Assembly (NCBI GenBank): GCA_016713175.1
Contig: JADJPQ010000009.1
Coordinates: forward strand, 310,001-374,000
Reading direction: 5' to 3'
From: Planctomycetota bacterium
GTDB taxonomy: Bacteria > Planctomycetota > UBA1135 > UBA2386
DNA length: 64,000 bases
Part shown: positions 23,422 through 33,235 of the stretch, piece by piece
Layout of the letters: every line of letters starts with the position of its first letter
Numbering within the stretch: the first letter of the stretch is position 1
Notes under the pieces: generated by a model
Database searches by the model: none
Seen by the model: only the letters and a program-made list of their open reading frames with translations
What the model was told of the DNA's origin: nothing
Position numbers and translations under genes: made by a program

Positions 23422-26301
23422 CTACTGCGTGATCAGGTTGAGGAACTGATTCGACGCGACGATCTGCTGGTTCTGGCCCAGGGTCAGCACCTGGCTGAAC
23501 CAGGTCATGCCGGTCGCCGGCACGCCATTGGGCGCCGGGAAGGTCAGCGCGAAGTCGCCGGTGGCGTTGGTGTAGCCGGGCAGCGTCGCGAACGACGAGC
23601 TGACCAGGATCGGCGGCAGGCCGGGGATCGTCGTCGGACCGCCGCCGCTGCCGAGGATCAGCAGGAACGGCAGCGCCGTGCCGGTGTCGACGGTCAGGTT
23701 CAGCGTGCCGCCTTGCGCCACCTGCTCGGGCAGGATCCGCAATTCGGCCGGCAGCGCGACCGGGGCCGAGGTGGTGAACAACTCGATGTCGTCGATCTGC
23801 AGACCGCCGAACGTGCCCGAGGCATTGCTGATCAGCCGGAACTCCAGCACCGCCGCCGGCAGGCCCTGGGCGAACGGAACCGCCTGCTCGTACTGCACCC
23901 AGCCGGTGTCGATCTGCTGCTGTGACGATGGGTTGACCCAGAACGGAATGGCGCCGACCCGATACTGGACCTGATCGGCGGTGCCAGCATCGATCGTCAG
24001 CCAGCGCTTCAGACGCAAACGCACGTCGGTGAAGCCGACCGTGCTGATTGGCGGCGACCGCAGCCAGATCGTCGAACTGTTCTCGTAGGCGCCATTGCCG
24101 GTCAGGTCGGTGCCGGCGCAGTTGCTGCCGCTGGCCGCAGCCGACGGATCGGTCCAATTGCCGCCGCTACGACCCTGTGGTGCGCCGATCTCCCATTCGT
24201 CGACGCCGGTGATCGCGCCGTGGGTCCAGCCGGTGCCGCCGTTCTCGAAGTCCTCGAACCAGATGCGGGTCTCACCGCGCACGTCATAGGAGAACTCGGC
24301 GGTCGGCTGCGCCGGCAGGCGGACGGTGATGCCGGTGCTGTGCACGCCTTCGAAGTGATAGCGGACCGTGGTCGGCGCCAGCACACCGGGCAGCATGGCC
24401 TGGTAGACGTTGGCGGTTCCGGTCGCGATCATCGTGCGGACCTGGGCGCCGCCGGCATCGTAGTGCAGGCGCACCTGCGTGAACGATCCGAACGTCGGCA
24501 CCATCGACACCGTGACCGGGCGCGACGTCAGCTGCGCCGCCGTCGACGTCAGGGGGTTGTGGCTGGCGCTGCCGGCCTGGATGACCGGGTACGGCAGGTT
24601 GTGCACCAGGCACGCCTGTTCGAGTTCGTTGTAGTGCGGTACGCCGTTGGCAAGGTTGCCGTCGTTGTCGTCGGCGATGAACACTTCCCGGATGGCGGCC
24701 TGCTGATCGGTGGCATTGGCCACGATCGTGCCGAGCACGATGTCATTCGAGATCGTCAACGCCGCCGGCCCGTTGCTGGCGCGCAGGTTCTGGCGCAGTT
24801 TCCAGGCAAAGCCCATCCAGGTCTCGCCCTGGTCATGCGGACCGCTGCCGGACGGGTACTGGCGCGTGTTGGTGCCGGTGCGGAGGAAGTTGCCGTTGGT
24901 GTAGAAGTCATGCGCGATGATCGGGTCATCGAGCATGTAGATGGCGTGGATGTCCGCCCAGCCTTCGCTCAAACCGTTGGTTTGCGAGATGCCGCCATAG
25001 CGATCGTCGAGACCATGCCCCCACTCATGCGCGACCACGGACGCCGACGAGGTGTTGGTGCAGCCGCCGCCCGAGGCGTAGAAATTGATCGAGTTGTTGG
25101 TGTAGAAGGCGTTGCAGGTCTGCGCCAGGTTGACCGTCGGCAGCACGTTGTCGGCGGTGGCCAGCTGCGGCGTGTTGCCGAGGATGCTGCGCATGAATTC
25201 ATTGACCCGGTCCGTCCAGTAGTAGGTCGTCATGTGCGCCAACTGCTGCTCGGTCGACGCGGCCGTGCCGAGCTGGATCGTCTGTGGCACACCCGGCTGC
25301 AACGTCGCCGTCTGCGTCACGGCGTTGCTGCCGACGATCAGTTGGTTGTGAATACCGTTCAGGTTGACGGTCACCTGGGTCGGGTTGGTCAGGTTGGCAG
25401 TGAACTGGCCATTGCGGTCGGTCACCAGCACGCCGATGCCCGGGACATTGATCTCGAGTCCGGCCAACGGTTCGTTGGTCGGTGTCGACAGCGGCGAGAA
25501 CGCCGTGTGCACCCAGCCCATCACCGTGTAGGTCGCCGGCGGCAATTCGCGTGGACTTGCATGGTCGCGAGTGCAGGCCGCCAGACCGCATTCGTGCTTG
25601 TCGCTCTGCCAGTGCAGCAACCGACCATTGCCCGCATCGATGTAGGCGCGGCCGGCCGGCCCCGAGCCATCGGCCAGGATCGCGCTGATCGGGATCTCCC
25701 AGGCCAGGAAGAACGGTGCGGCGGTGGTGTCGTGCACGTTCCCCCAGATCACCAGACGCGGCTTCTGCGGCTGTCCGGGCTGGACGGCACTGGTCGGCTC
25801 GACCTGCCGCGATTGCCACGCCGCCGCGGTCGCGGTCAGCTCGTCGATCTTCGGCATGGTGTCGAACGTCGCCGGCACCGGCCAGGCGACACTGCCGAAC
25901 ATCGAGATCCGGCCGTTCATGTGCACGCGGACGTCGGCTCGACCGCCGATCACCGGCAGGCCCCGGAAGTACTGGTCGTAGACGAACGACCACGTGCGCC
26001 CCATGCGCGCGCCGATGGTCTCGCGGAACTCGGAAACTCCGAGTTCGAGCAGTTCGGCCTGTTCGCGCAGCAGACGATCGGCGTGGCGCCGGGCCTCTTG
26101 CAGCGTGTTCTCGCGCCAGTCGGCGAGGGGAATGCCGGCCCCGTAGATCGACTGTGGCGTTCCGGTTGCGGGGTTCCAGTGGGTCTGCCAGGGCCCGGAG
26201 TACTGCCGCTCGAACGCGGCCAGGCGGGTGGCATCAGACACACCTGGCGCTTGTGCGAGCAGGGGTACGGACAGGACGAGGGGAAGAACGGACATCCGCA
26301 T
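23422..26301 (-). CDS. Secreted fungalysin-like (M36) zinc metalloprotease
   Basis: 959 residues. An export signal (MRMSVLPLVLSVPLLAQA) is followed by a propeptide of about 200 residues with FTP-like pattern (FVYDQYFRGLPVIGGRADVRVHMNG). A carboxypeptidase-regulatory-like insert is at about 255-340. The catalytic domain has HEWGH at 425-429 and the third zinc ligand in LSEGWADIHA near 446, with the downstream DNDGNLANGVPHYNELE block typical of this group. The C-terminal 350 residues contain a jelly-roll domain (FEDFENGGTGWTHG) and a final beta domain shared with other planctomycete secreted proteins, probably for attachment at the surface. It likely degrades extracellular proteins for nutrition. 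Confidence 0.87.
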   Translation of the reverse strand: MRMSVLPLVLSVPLLAQAPGVSDATRLAAFERQYSGPWQTHWNPATGTPQSIYGAGIPLADWRENTLQEARRHADRLLREQAELLELGVSEFRETIGARMGRTWSFVYDQYFRGLPVIGGRADVRVHMNGRISMFGSVAWPVPATFDTMPKIDELTATAAAWQSRQVEPTSAVQPGQPQKPRLVIWGNVHDTTAAPFFLAWEIPISAILADGSGPAGRAYIDAGNGRLLHWQSDKHECGLAACTRDHASPRELPPATYTVMGWVHTAFSPLSTPTNEPLAGLEINVPGIGVLVTDRNGQFTANLTNPTQVTVNLNGIHNQLIVGSNAVTQTATLQPGVPQTIQLGTAASTEQQLAHMTTYYWTDRVNEFMRSILGNTPQLATADNVLPTVNLAQTCNAFYTNNSINFYASGGGCTNTSSASVVAHEWGHGLDDRYGGISQTNGLSEGWADIHAIYMLDDPIIAHDFYTNGNFLRTGTNTRQYPSGSGPHDQGETWMGFAWKLRQNLRASNGPAALTISNDIVLGTIVANATDQQAAIREVFIADDNDGNLANGVPHYNELEQACLVHNLPYPVIQAGSASHNPLTSTAAQLTSRPVTVSMVPTFGSFTQVRLHYDAGGAQVRTMIATGTANVYQAMLPGVLAPTTVRYHFEGVHSTGITVRLPAQPTAEFSYDVRGETRIWFEDFENGGTGWTHGAITGVDEWEIGAPQGRSGGNWTDPSAAASGSNCAGTDLTGNGAYENSSTIWLRSPPISTVGFTDVRLRLKRWLTIDAGTADQVQYRVGAIPFWVNPSSQQQIDTGWVQYEQAVPFAQGLPAAVLEFRLISNASGTFGGLQIDDIELFTTSAPVALPAELRILPEQVAQGGTLNLTVDTGTALPFLLILGSGGGPTTIPGLPPILVSSSFATLPGYTNATGDFALTFPAPNGVPATGMTWFSQVLTLGQNQQIVASNQFLNLITQ

Positions 26302-26415
26302 CGTAGGTGCCTCGGGCGCTTGGTCGCGCTTCGGGAAGATCTGGTCTGGGCTTGGACACCATAGCGCGCCCGGCGCCTTCGCTCTACGCCCCCCGGCCCG
26401 GACTCTCTACGCCCC

Positions 26416-29277
26416 ATGTCCCAGGGGAACGTTTCGGCGGCACCGCGGACCATGCCGACCATGTCCACGGCCCACTTGTCGGTTCGGGCGCGGCCCCGCG
26501 CCGCGACGGCGGCGCAGATCCGTCGTCCTTCCGCAACGGCGTTCGTCTACCGCTACGACGAACTCGACCGAGCGACGTGCGCCGCCGGTTCTTGGGACGC
26601 GGTGCTGTCGCTGCTCGGCGGCAAAGGGGCCAACCTCGCCGAGATGACGCGACTCGGGCTGCCGGTGCCGGCGGGTTTCGTGATCACGACGACCGCGTGC
26701 AATGCGTTCCTGGCGGCTGGCGGGGAGTTTCCACCGGGCATGTGGGACGAAGTGCTCGCGGCGGTGCAGAAGCTCGAACGGACGACCGGCAAGAAGCTCG
26801 GCGACCCGGCGCGGCCGCTGCTGGTGTCGTGTCGATCCGGAGCGCGCTTCTCGATGCCCGGCATGATGGACACCGTGCTGAACATCGGCATGACCGACGC
26901 GGTCGCCGATGGCATCGCCAGGAAGACCGGCGATGAGCGCTTCGCGCAGGACTCGTGGCGGCGGCTCGTGCAGATGTATGGTCGCGTCGTTTTTTCGGTG
27001 CCGGATGAGGCGTTCGATGGCCTGCTCGCCGAGGCTCGCCAACGTTGCGCTGTCGCCAACGACGCCGAACTGCCCGCCGGCGAACTGCGCGAACTGACCC
27101 GACGCTTCCAGCAGGTGGTGGCCGAACGCGCCGGGCAGCCGTTCCCTGTCGAGCCGATCGAACAGCTGCGGCTGGCGGTGATGGCGGTGTTCCGGTCTTG
27201 GAATGGCAGGCGCGCGCGCGACTATCGCAACGCCGCTGGCATCGCCCACGACCTCGGCACGGCGGTGAACATCGTGACGATGGTGTTCGGCAACATGGGC
27301 ACCGATTCGGCGACCGGCGTCGCGACCACGCGCAACGTCACCACCGGTGAGAACGAACTGGAGGGCGACTTCCTGATCAACGCCCAGGGCGAGGACGTCG
27401 TCAACGGCACACGGATGACGCGGCGGATCGAGGAACTCGGCAAGGTGATGCCGAAGGCCTGGCACGAACTGCAGCGGATCGCCGATCGGCTAGAGCGGCA
27501 CTTCCGCGACGTGCAGGACATCGAGTTCACGATCGAACGCGGCCGGTTGTGGATGCTGCAGACGCGCTCGGCCAAACGCACGGCGCAGGCGGCGATCCGG
27601 ATCGCGGTCGAGATGGCGCGCGAGAAGCGGATCCGCCGCGACGAGGCGTTGTTGCGCGTGCGGCCCGAGCATGTCGACTACTTCCTGCATCCGCAGTTCG
27701 ATGCGGCGGCCCGCCGCCAGGCCAAGGCCGAGGGCCGACTGCTGGCGACCGGATTGAACGTGTCGCCTGGAGCGGCGATCGGTCAGATCGTGTTCGACGC
27801 CGACACCGCCGAACGCTGGGCGAGGCAGGACAAGAAGGCGGTCATCCTGGTGCGCCCGGAGACCAAGCCCGACGACGTGCACGGCATGCTGGCGGCGGCC
27901 GGCGTGGTGACCAGTCGCGGCGGTCGCACCAGCCATGCGGCGCTGGTGGCGCGGCAGTTCGGCAAGCCAGCGGTGGTCGGCGTGCTGCACCTGGAGGTCG
28001 ACGTCGAGGCGCGCAAGCTGGTGGCGCCCGGCGGCGTGGTGCTGCAGGAAGGTGATTGGCTGTCGCTCGATGGCGCCAGCGGCGAAGTCTTCGCCGGCAA
28101 GATCGCCACCGTGGTGCCCGACGTCGCCGACCCGCATCTGCTCGAGCTGCTCCGCTGGGCCGATGCGGCGCGACGGCTGGGCGTGCAGGCCAACGCCGAC
28201 TATCCGCGCGACGCCGAACGGGCGCGCGAGTTCGGCGCCCAAGGCATCGGTCTGTGCCGGACCGAGCACATGTTCTTCGAATCCGAACGGCTGCCAGTGG
28301 TGCAGGCGCTGATCCTGGCGACGTCGCCAGCGGAGCGGGCGGCGCAGCTTGCCAAGCTGTTGCCGATGCAACGAGCGGACTTCACCGGGTTGTTCCGGGT
28401 CATGGATGGTCTGCCGGTGACGATCCGGCTGATCGACCCGCCGCTGCACGAGTTCTTGCCCGATCACGACAAGCTGGTGCAGTCGACGACCGAACTGGCG
28501 ACCCGACTGCAGTTGCACGCTGGTGACGAGGCCAGGCAACGCGCCGAACTGCAGGAGCAACGGCGGATGCTGGGTGCGGTCGATGAACTGCGCGAACAGA
28601 ACCCGATGCTGGGCCTGCGCGGCGTCCGGTTGGGCATCCACATGCCCGAGCTGGTGCGCATGCAGGTGCGCGCGATCTTCGAAGCGGCCTGCGCTTGCAA
28701 GAAGGCCGGCATCAAGGTCGAACCCAAGATCATGATTCCGCTGACCGCACTGTCGGCCGAACTCCAGGTGGAACGGTCGCTGCTCGAGGCCGAAGCCAAG
28801 GCGGTCATGAAAGAACAGGGCATCAAGGTGCGCTACCAGTTCGGCACGATGATCGAGGTGCCACGCGCGGCGCTGATCGCCGACAAGATCGCCGAGCACG
28901 CCGAGTTCTTCTCGTTCGGGACCAACGACCTGACGCAGACGACTTTCGGCATCTCGCGCGACGATGCCGAGACCGGCTTCCTGACGGAGTATCTGCAGCG
29001 CGGCATCCTGCAGGACAATCCGTTCGCGACCATCGACCGCGACGGCGTCGGCCAACTGATGCGGATGGCGATCCTCGCCGGCCGCGCCGGCAGACCGCGG
29101 CTCGAGGCCGGCATCTGCGGTGAACACGGCGGCGACCCGCGCACGATCGCGTTCTGCCATGAGATCGGTCTCGACTACGTGTCGTGCTCGCCGTTCCGGA
29201 TCCCGGTTGCGCGACTGGCGGCGGCGCAGGCGGCTCTGGCTACCGCCAATTCTCCCACTGCGCGTACGCGGCGGTGA
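26416..29277 (+). CDS. ppdK: Pyruvate, phosphate dikinase
   Basis: 953 residues (starts at 26452 or 26461 are also possible; the first 45 residues are not conserved). PPDK interconverts pyruvate, ATP and phosphate with phosphoenolpyruvate, AMP and diphosphate. The ATP-grasp domain begins at LLGGKGANLAEMTRLGLPVP (about 73-92) and continues with SCRSGARFSMPGMMDTVLN. The phosphohistidine swivel has the acceptor His507 in GGRTSHAALVARQFGKPAVVG. The PEP/pyruvate barrel carries GLCRTEHMFF and, near the end, GICGEHGGDP with the catalytic cysteine. Its 3' end overlaps the converging ABC-F gene by 38 bases. Confidence 0.96.
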   Translation: MSQGNVSAAPRTMPTMSTAHLSVRARPRAATAAQIRRPSATAFVYRYDELDRATCAAGSWDAVLSLLGGKGANLAEMTRLGLPVPAGFVITTTACNAFLAAGGEFPPGMWDEVLAAVQKLERTTGKKLGDPARPLLVSCRSGARFSMPGMMDTVLNIGMTDAVADGIARKTGDERFAQDSWRRLVQMYGRVVFSVPDEAFDGLLAEARQRCAVANDAELPAGELRELTRRFQQVVAERAGQPFPVEPIEQLRLAVMAVFRSWNGRRARDYRNAAGIAHDLGTAVNIVTMVFGNMGTDSATGVATTRNVTTGENELEGDFLINAQGEDVVNGTRMTRRIEELGKVMPKAWHELQRIADRLERHFRDVQDIEFTIERGRLWMLQTRSAKRTAQAAIRIAVEMAREKRIRRDEALLRVRPEHVDYFLHPQFDAAARRQAKAEGRLLATGLNVSPGAAIGQIVFDADTAERWARQDKKAVILVRPETKPDDVHGMLAAAGVVTSRGGRTSHAALVARQFGKPAVVGVLHLEVDVEARKLVAPGGVVLQEGDWLSLDGASGEVFAGKIATVVPDVADPHLLELLRWADAARRLGVQANADYPRDAERAREFGAQGIGLCRTEHMFFESERLPVVQALILATSPAERAAQLAKLLPMQRADFTGLFRVMDGLPVTIRLIDPPLHEFLPDHDKLVQSTTELATRLQLHAGDEARQRAELQEQRRMLGAVDELREQNPMLGLRGVRLGIHMPELVRMQVRAIFEAACACKKAGIKVEPKIMIPLTALSAELQVERSLLEAEAKAVMKEQGIKVRYQFGTMIEVPRAALIADKIAEHAEFFSFGTNDLTQTTFGISRDDAETGFLTEYLQRGILQDNPFATIDRDGVGQLMRMAILAGRAGRPRLEAGICGEHGGDPRTIAFCHEIGLDYVSCSPFRIPVARLAAAQAALATANSPTARTRR

Positions 29278-31135
29278 GTTCCTGCTGCAGGCTGGCCTCT
29301 TTGGCCTGCAGGTCCTTCATCTTCACGACCGAGGCGTAGTTCTCGGGCGCGATCATCGCCGCGCGCACCGTCTGCAGCTCGTCCTCGATGGCCATGATCC
29401 GTTCCTCGAGTTTCTGGAACAGCAGCGGATTGCGAACCTTGCCGGTCTCCACCGCCTTGGCCGGCGGTGGTGTTTCACCGGCGCCCTGTTTCTTTGCCGT
29501 CTTTTCGCGCGCCGCCGCTTCCGCGGCCTTGGCCGCCGCGCGTTCGTCGGCCAACACGCGCTGGCACTGTTCGAGCCCCTGATCGAACGTCCGCAGACCG
29601 CCGTCCTCGAACCACAGCACGCGATCCGCCACTTCCTCGACCAGCTGCCGGTCGTGCGTGATCAGCACCACCGTGCCCGGATACTCCTTCAACGCCTGTT
29701 CGAGGCCTTCGGTGCCGGCGACGTCGAGGTGGTTGGTCGGCTCGTCCATCAGCAGCAGGTCGAACTGCGAACGCACCAGCCGCGCCAGTGACAGCCGCTG
29801 CTTCTCGCCGCCCGACAGTTCGGCGACCGGTTTGTCGACGTCGTCGCCGCAGAACAGGAACATCGCCAGGTGGTCGCGCAGTTCCCGTTCGTCGACGGTG
29901 CGATCCAGTTCGCGCAGCGCCTCGAGCACGGTGCCCTGCAGCGGCAGGTCGCTCTTCTCCTGGCTGAAGTAGCCGATCCGCAGGTTCTGCGCGATCTTCA
30001 GCGACCCGCCCGCTGCGGGATGGCGGCCGGCCAGCAGCCTCAACAACGTCGTCTTGCCCGTGCCGTTGCGACCCAACAACGCCAGCACTTCGCCGAACCA
30101 GACGCGGAACGTGCCGTGCTCGAGCAGCGTGCGGCCGCCGATCTTCACCGTCAGGTCCTCGGCTTCGACGATCGCCTGGCCCTGCAGTCCCTTGCCGCCA
30201 CCGAACGACAGGCGCATCGTCGCGCGTCTGCCCTTGGGCTTGTCGATCAGTTGCAAGCGCTGCAGGCGCTTCAGCCGCCCCTTGGCCTGCGCGCTGTTGC
30301 GGCCAGCCATGTTGCGGCGGATGTAGTCCATCTCCTTGTCGAGGAACTCGCGCTGGTTCTTGTACTGTCGCGCCTGCGCCAGCAACGCCTGATCGCGCTG
30401 CTGCGCGTAGTGGCTGAAGTTGCCCTTGAAGCGATTGGCGACGCCGTCGCCGACCTCGACGATCGACGTCGCGATGCGGTCGAGGAACCGGCGGTCGTGG
30501 CTGACGACGACCACTGCGCCTGGATAGCGCTGCACGAAGTCCTCGACGAACTCGATGCCGGCGAGGTCGAGATGGTTGGTCGGCTCGTCGAGGATCAGCA
30601 GATCGGCCGGTGTGGTCATCAGGATCGCCAGCTGCACGCGCGACTTCTCGCCGCCGCTGAGCACCGCCACATCCTTGCCGCGCGCCGCCGCATCGAAACC
30701 GATGCCGTCCAGCACCTTCTCGACGCGATGCGTACGGTCGTAGCCACCGCCGGCCTCGAACGCGGCCTGCAACGTGCCGTACTCGCGCAGTGCCACCTCG
30801 TCGCCGCCGGCCATCCCGCCTTCCAGCGCCCGCATCCTCTGTTCGAGCGCGTCGTGTTCGCCGGTGCCGCGCAGCACCAGCTCGAGGATCGTCGTGCCGG
30901 CCGGCATCTTCGGCATCTGCGCGCCATAGGCGATCCGCAGGTCCTTGCGGCAGTTGCGCTGGCCGGTGTCGCCGTCGTCGACGCCCGCCAGGATGCGTAC
31001 CATCGTCGTCTTGCCGGCCCCGTTGTCGCCGACCACGCCGATGCGATCACCTTCGTCGACGCGCAGCGACAGGCCGTCGAGGATCGGGTCGTCGGCGAAG
31101 CGGCGAACGATCTTCTCGAGGGTGACGAGGGTCAT
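29240..31135 (-). CDS. uup: ABC-F family ATPase, Uup-like
   Basis: 631 residues with two ATP-binding cassettes and no membrane domain. ABC-F proteins act on ribosomes or, for Uup, also on branched DNA intermediates. Walker A motifs are GDNGAGKTT (about 36-44) and GRNGTGKTT (about 352-360); signatures are LSGGEKSRVQLA and LSGGEKQRLSLA; Walker B with LLILDEPTNHLDLAG and LLMDEPTNHLDVAG. The linker with FKGNFSHYAQQRDQALLAQ and the C-terminal coiled coil of about 90 residues after a lysine-rich tether point to Uup rather than EttA. It overlaps the end of ppdK tail to tail. Confidence 0.9.
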   Translation of the reverse strand: MTLVTLEKIVRRFADDPILDGLSLRVDEGDRIGVVGDNGAGKTTMVRILAGVDDGDTGQRNCRKDLRIAYGAQMPKMPAGTTILELVLRGTGEHDALEQRMRALEGGMAGGDEVALREYGTLQAAFEAGGGYDRTHRVEKVLDGIGFDAAARGKDVAVLSGGEKSRVQLAILMTTPADLLILDEPTNHLDLAGIEFVEDFVQRYPGAVVVVSHDRRFLDRIATSIVEVGDGVANRFKGNFSHYAQQRDQALLAQARQYKNQREFLDKEMDYIRRNMAGRNSAQAKGRLKRLQRLQLIDKPKGRRATMRLSFGGGKGLQGQAIVEAEDLTVKIGGRTLLEHGTFRVWFGEVLALLGRNGTGKTTLLRLLAGRHPAAGGSLKIAQNLRIGYFSQEKSDLPLQGTVLEALRELDRTVDERELRDHLAMFLFCGDDVDKPVAELSGGEKQRLSLARLVRSQFDLLLMDEPTNHLDVAGTEGLEQALKEYPGTVVLITHDRQLVEEVADRVLWFEDGGLRTFDQGLEQCQRVLADERAAAKAAEAAAREKTAKKQGAGETPPPAKAVETGKVRNPLLFQKLEERIMAIEDELQTVRAAMIAPENYASVVKMKDLQAKEASLQQELTAAYAQWENWR

Positions 31136-31195
31136 GCTGCGGTGATCCGGCGGCGGATCATGCCGCGCGGCGGCCCGGATGCACGCGGGCGCCCG

Positions 31196-32467
31196 TCAGT
31201 GCACCCGGTACTCGATCGCCTTGCTCTCGCCATCGGCGACGAATTCGACCAGCAGCTTCTTCGGCAGCGGCGGCGCCAGATGGCGTTCGAGCAGCGAAAG
31301 CAGGGCCGGACCGTCCTTCACCGGTGCGCCGTTCACCGCGGTGATCACCGCGCCGGCCGGCAGCCCGAGCGGTTGCAGTTCGTCGTCGATCCGGGCGGCG
31401 CGCCAGCCGCTGTACCACGTGTCATCTTTGCGTTGCGCGCGCACGACTTCACCACCGGCCAGCGCTTGCTTCCCGGCCGCGACGATGCGATCGCGCTCCG
31501 GGCTCGGATACAGCGCCAACAGCCCTTCGCTGAACTTGCGGATCGGCGGGAACAGCTCCCGCGAGGCCTCGATGGCCCAAGCCTCCAGCGTCGCGCGATC
31601 CTGCACCGGCGAGACGCCGCGCAGGTCCTTGCTGCCGATCGCGCGAAGCATCCCGATGGCTTCCTCCTGGACCCGCCGTCCGCCGGTGACCAGCAACTGC
31701 CGGATCCGTGGCAGCGCCGGTTCGAGCCACAGCGCCGCCAGGTCCTTGCGGATCAGGAAACACTCTTTCAGGAACCACAACGCCTGGGCGTGATCGGTCG
31801 CACTGTCCTGGTCGAGCAATTGGAGGAACGGGGCCAGCCGCAGTTGATCGCCGAACAGGTGATCGTCGTCGCGCGGCAGCCGGGAGATGCCGGCCGACTT
31901 CGCCGCCGGGCTCCCCGGCTGTGGCATCGACGCGACCATCGCCTTCTTCTGGTCATCGGTCAGGCCGCCGAACTTCTGGCCGAGGTGTGCCCGCAGGAAG
32001 GCGATCGCGCGCGGAAACGCACGTTCGCGGATTCGCACATCCGGTTCGCCCGGAATGTGCGAGATCAGGTTCATCACGTCGTCGACCGAGCGCGCGAAGA
32101 ACATGCCGTAGAACGCCAGGTCGCGGTCGTCGCCGTTCTTGGATGTTCGGATGATCGCGGCGAGGTAACCCGCGTCGATACCGAGGCTTTCGACCTTGCC
32201 GAGCGCGGCGCGCCAGGCCTCGTGGTCGACCGTTTCGCGACCCCGCTTGTCGAAGACCTTGTCGGCGGTGCGGTCGGCGAGTGTGCGCATCAAGCGCAAC
32301 TGCTCGTAGACCGCATCCGGCGGAGCGTAGACCTCGGCGCAGACCCGGAACGGTGTCAGGATGTCGCGGTTGGGGTAACCGCAGGGGATCTTCGGCTCCT
32401 GCGCGGCGAGCGGCAACGCGCACAACAGGGCCAGGAAGAGGGGAGGGGCAGAACGGGGAACCGGCAT
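31196..32467 (-). CDS. Secreted protein with C-terminal PDZ-like domain
   Basis: 423 residues from ATG at 32467, which gives a clean signal peptide (PPLFLALLCALPLAAQ). The middle 250 residues are alpha-helical without a recognised family; they read like helical repeats. Residues about 360-420 resemble a PDZ domain: LQPLGLPAGAVITAVNGAPV, followed by a helix and a final strand (KLLVEFVADGESKAIEYRV). PDZ domains bind C-termini or chaperone unfolded proteins, and no protease motif is present, so it may be a scaffold or adaptor outside the cytoplasm. It lies alone between two same-strand genes with gaps of 60 bases or more. Confidence 0.65.
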   Translation of the reverse strand: MPVPRSAPPLFLALLCALPLAAQEPKIPCGYPNRDILTPFRVCAEVYAPPDAVYEQLRLMRTLADRTADKVFDKRGRETVDHEAWRAALGKVESLGIDAGYLAAIIRTSKNGDDRDLAFYGMFFARSVDDVMNLISHIPGEPDVRIRERAFPRAIAFLRAHLGQKFGGLTDDQKKAMVASMPQPGSPAAKSAGISRLPRDDDHLFGDQLRLAPFLQLLDQDSATDHAQALWFLKECFLIRKDLAALWLEPALPRIRQLLVTGGRRVQEEAIGMLRAIGSKDLRGVSPVQDRATLEAWAIEASRELFPPIRKFSEGLLALYPSPERDRIVAAGKQALAGGEVVRAQRKDDTWYSGWRAARIDDELQPLGLPAGAVITAVNGAPVKDGPALLSLLERHLAPPLPKKLLVEFVADGESKAIEYRVH

Positions 32468-32533
32468 GCGTTCGGCGTCAGGCAAATGGTGGACCAGCGC
32501 GGAGGATAGCAGGCGGCGGCGCCGGCGGCGCGT

Positions 32534-33148
32534 TCAGCCTCGCTGCCACAAGAACACGACCTGCAGCCCGCCGATCAACACGCCGAGGAAACCGCCGAGC
32601 CATTCGATGGCCCGTAGTTCGCGCGAGGCGACTTCGAGGATGAGCGTTTCGAGCTTCAGCACCGGGAACGCGGCGACCTTGGTTTCGACCAGTCGCGGCA
32701 CGTCGAGCCCCTTGGCAAGACCCTTCTCGACTTCATCGAGCACGGCGTCCTTGTGGTTCATGACGCTCTGCACGATCGACTTGCGGATGTCGGCGACGCG
32801 GTCTTCGGTCAGGAAGCCGCCGATCAACGGCAGGCTGCGCAGTTCCTGGATCTTCGGCGCGAGACCCTTCTCGAGCACGCTGTTGAGCACGCCTTCGAAG
32901 TCGAGCTTGTTGAGGCTGCGGACGACGTCCTTGTGTTCGACCAGGTGGTTGCCGACGACGCGACCGATGGCCTTGGCGAGTTCCTGTTGGCGGCGGGGGA
33001 CGAGGCCTTGGACCGGGACGCCGAGGATGCGGATGCGCTTGACCGGCCGGAAGATCATCTTCACGGCGAGCCAGTTGGTGACCCAACCGATGACACCACC
33101 GATCGCTGGGATGGTGATCCAGGTCCAGAGGTCGGGGAGGGGCGGCAT
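32534..33148 (-). CDS. DUF445 family membrane protein
   Basis: 204 residues from ATG at 33148; an earlier ATG at 33187 would add 13 proline-rich residues. The DUF445 hallmark is at the N-terminus: a membrane helix with IPAIGGVIGWVTNWLAVKMIFRP. The middle is a long amphipathic helical part (LAKAIGRVVGNHLVEHKDVV and later repeats), and the protein ends in a second membrane helix (WLGGFLGVLIGGLQVVFLW). The family is widespread in bacteria (YheB-like proteins of Bacillus are linked to spores), but its biochemical role is unknown. Confidence 0.82.
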   Translation of the reverse strand: MPPLPDLWTWITIPAIGGVIGWVTNWLAVKMIFRPVKRIRILGVPVQGLVPRRQQELAKAIGRVVGNHLVEHKDVVRSLNKLDFEGVLNSVLEKGLAPKIQELRSLPLIGGFLTEDRVADIRKSIVQSVMNHKDAVLDEVEKGLAKGLDVPRLVETKVAAFPVLKLETLILEVASRELRAIEWLGGFLGVLIGGLQVVFLWQRG

Positions 33149-33235
33149 GGGGGCGCGGAGTATCGGGGGACGGGGTTGCTGGCTCAACGGAGGGATGCGG
33201 GAACACGGCCTGGCCGCGCTACACTCGGGTCACGG

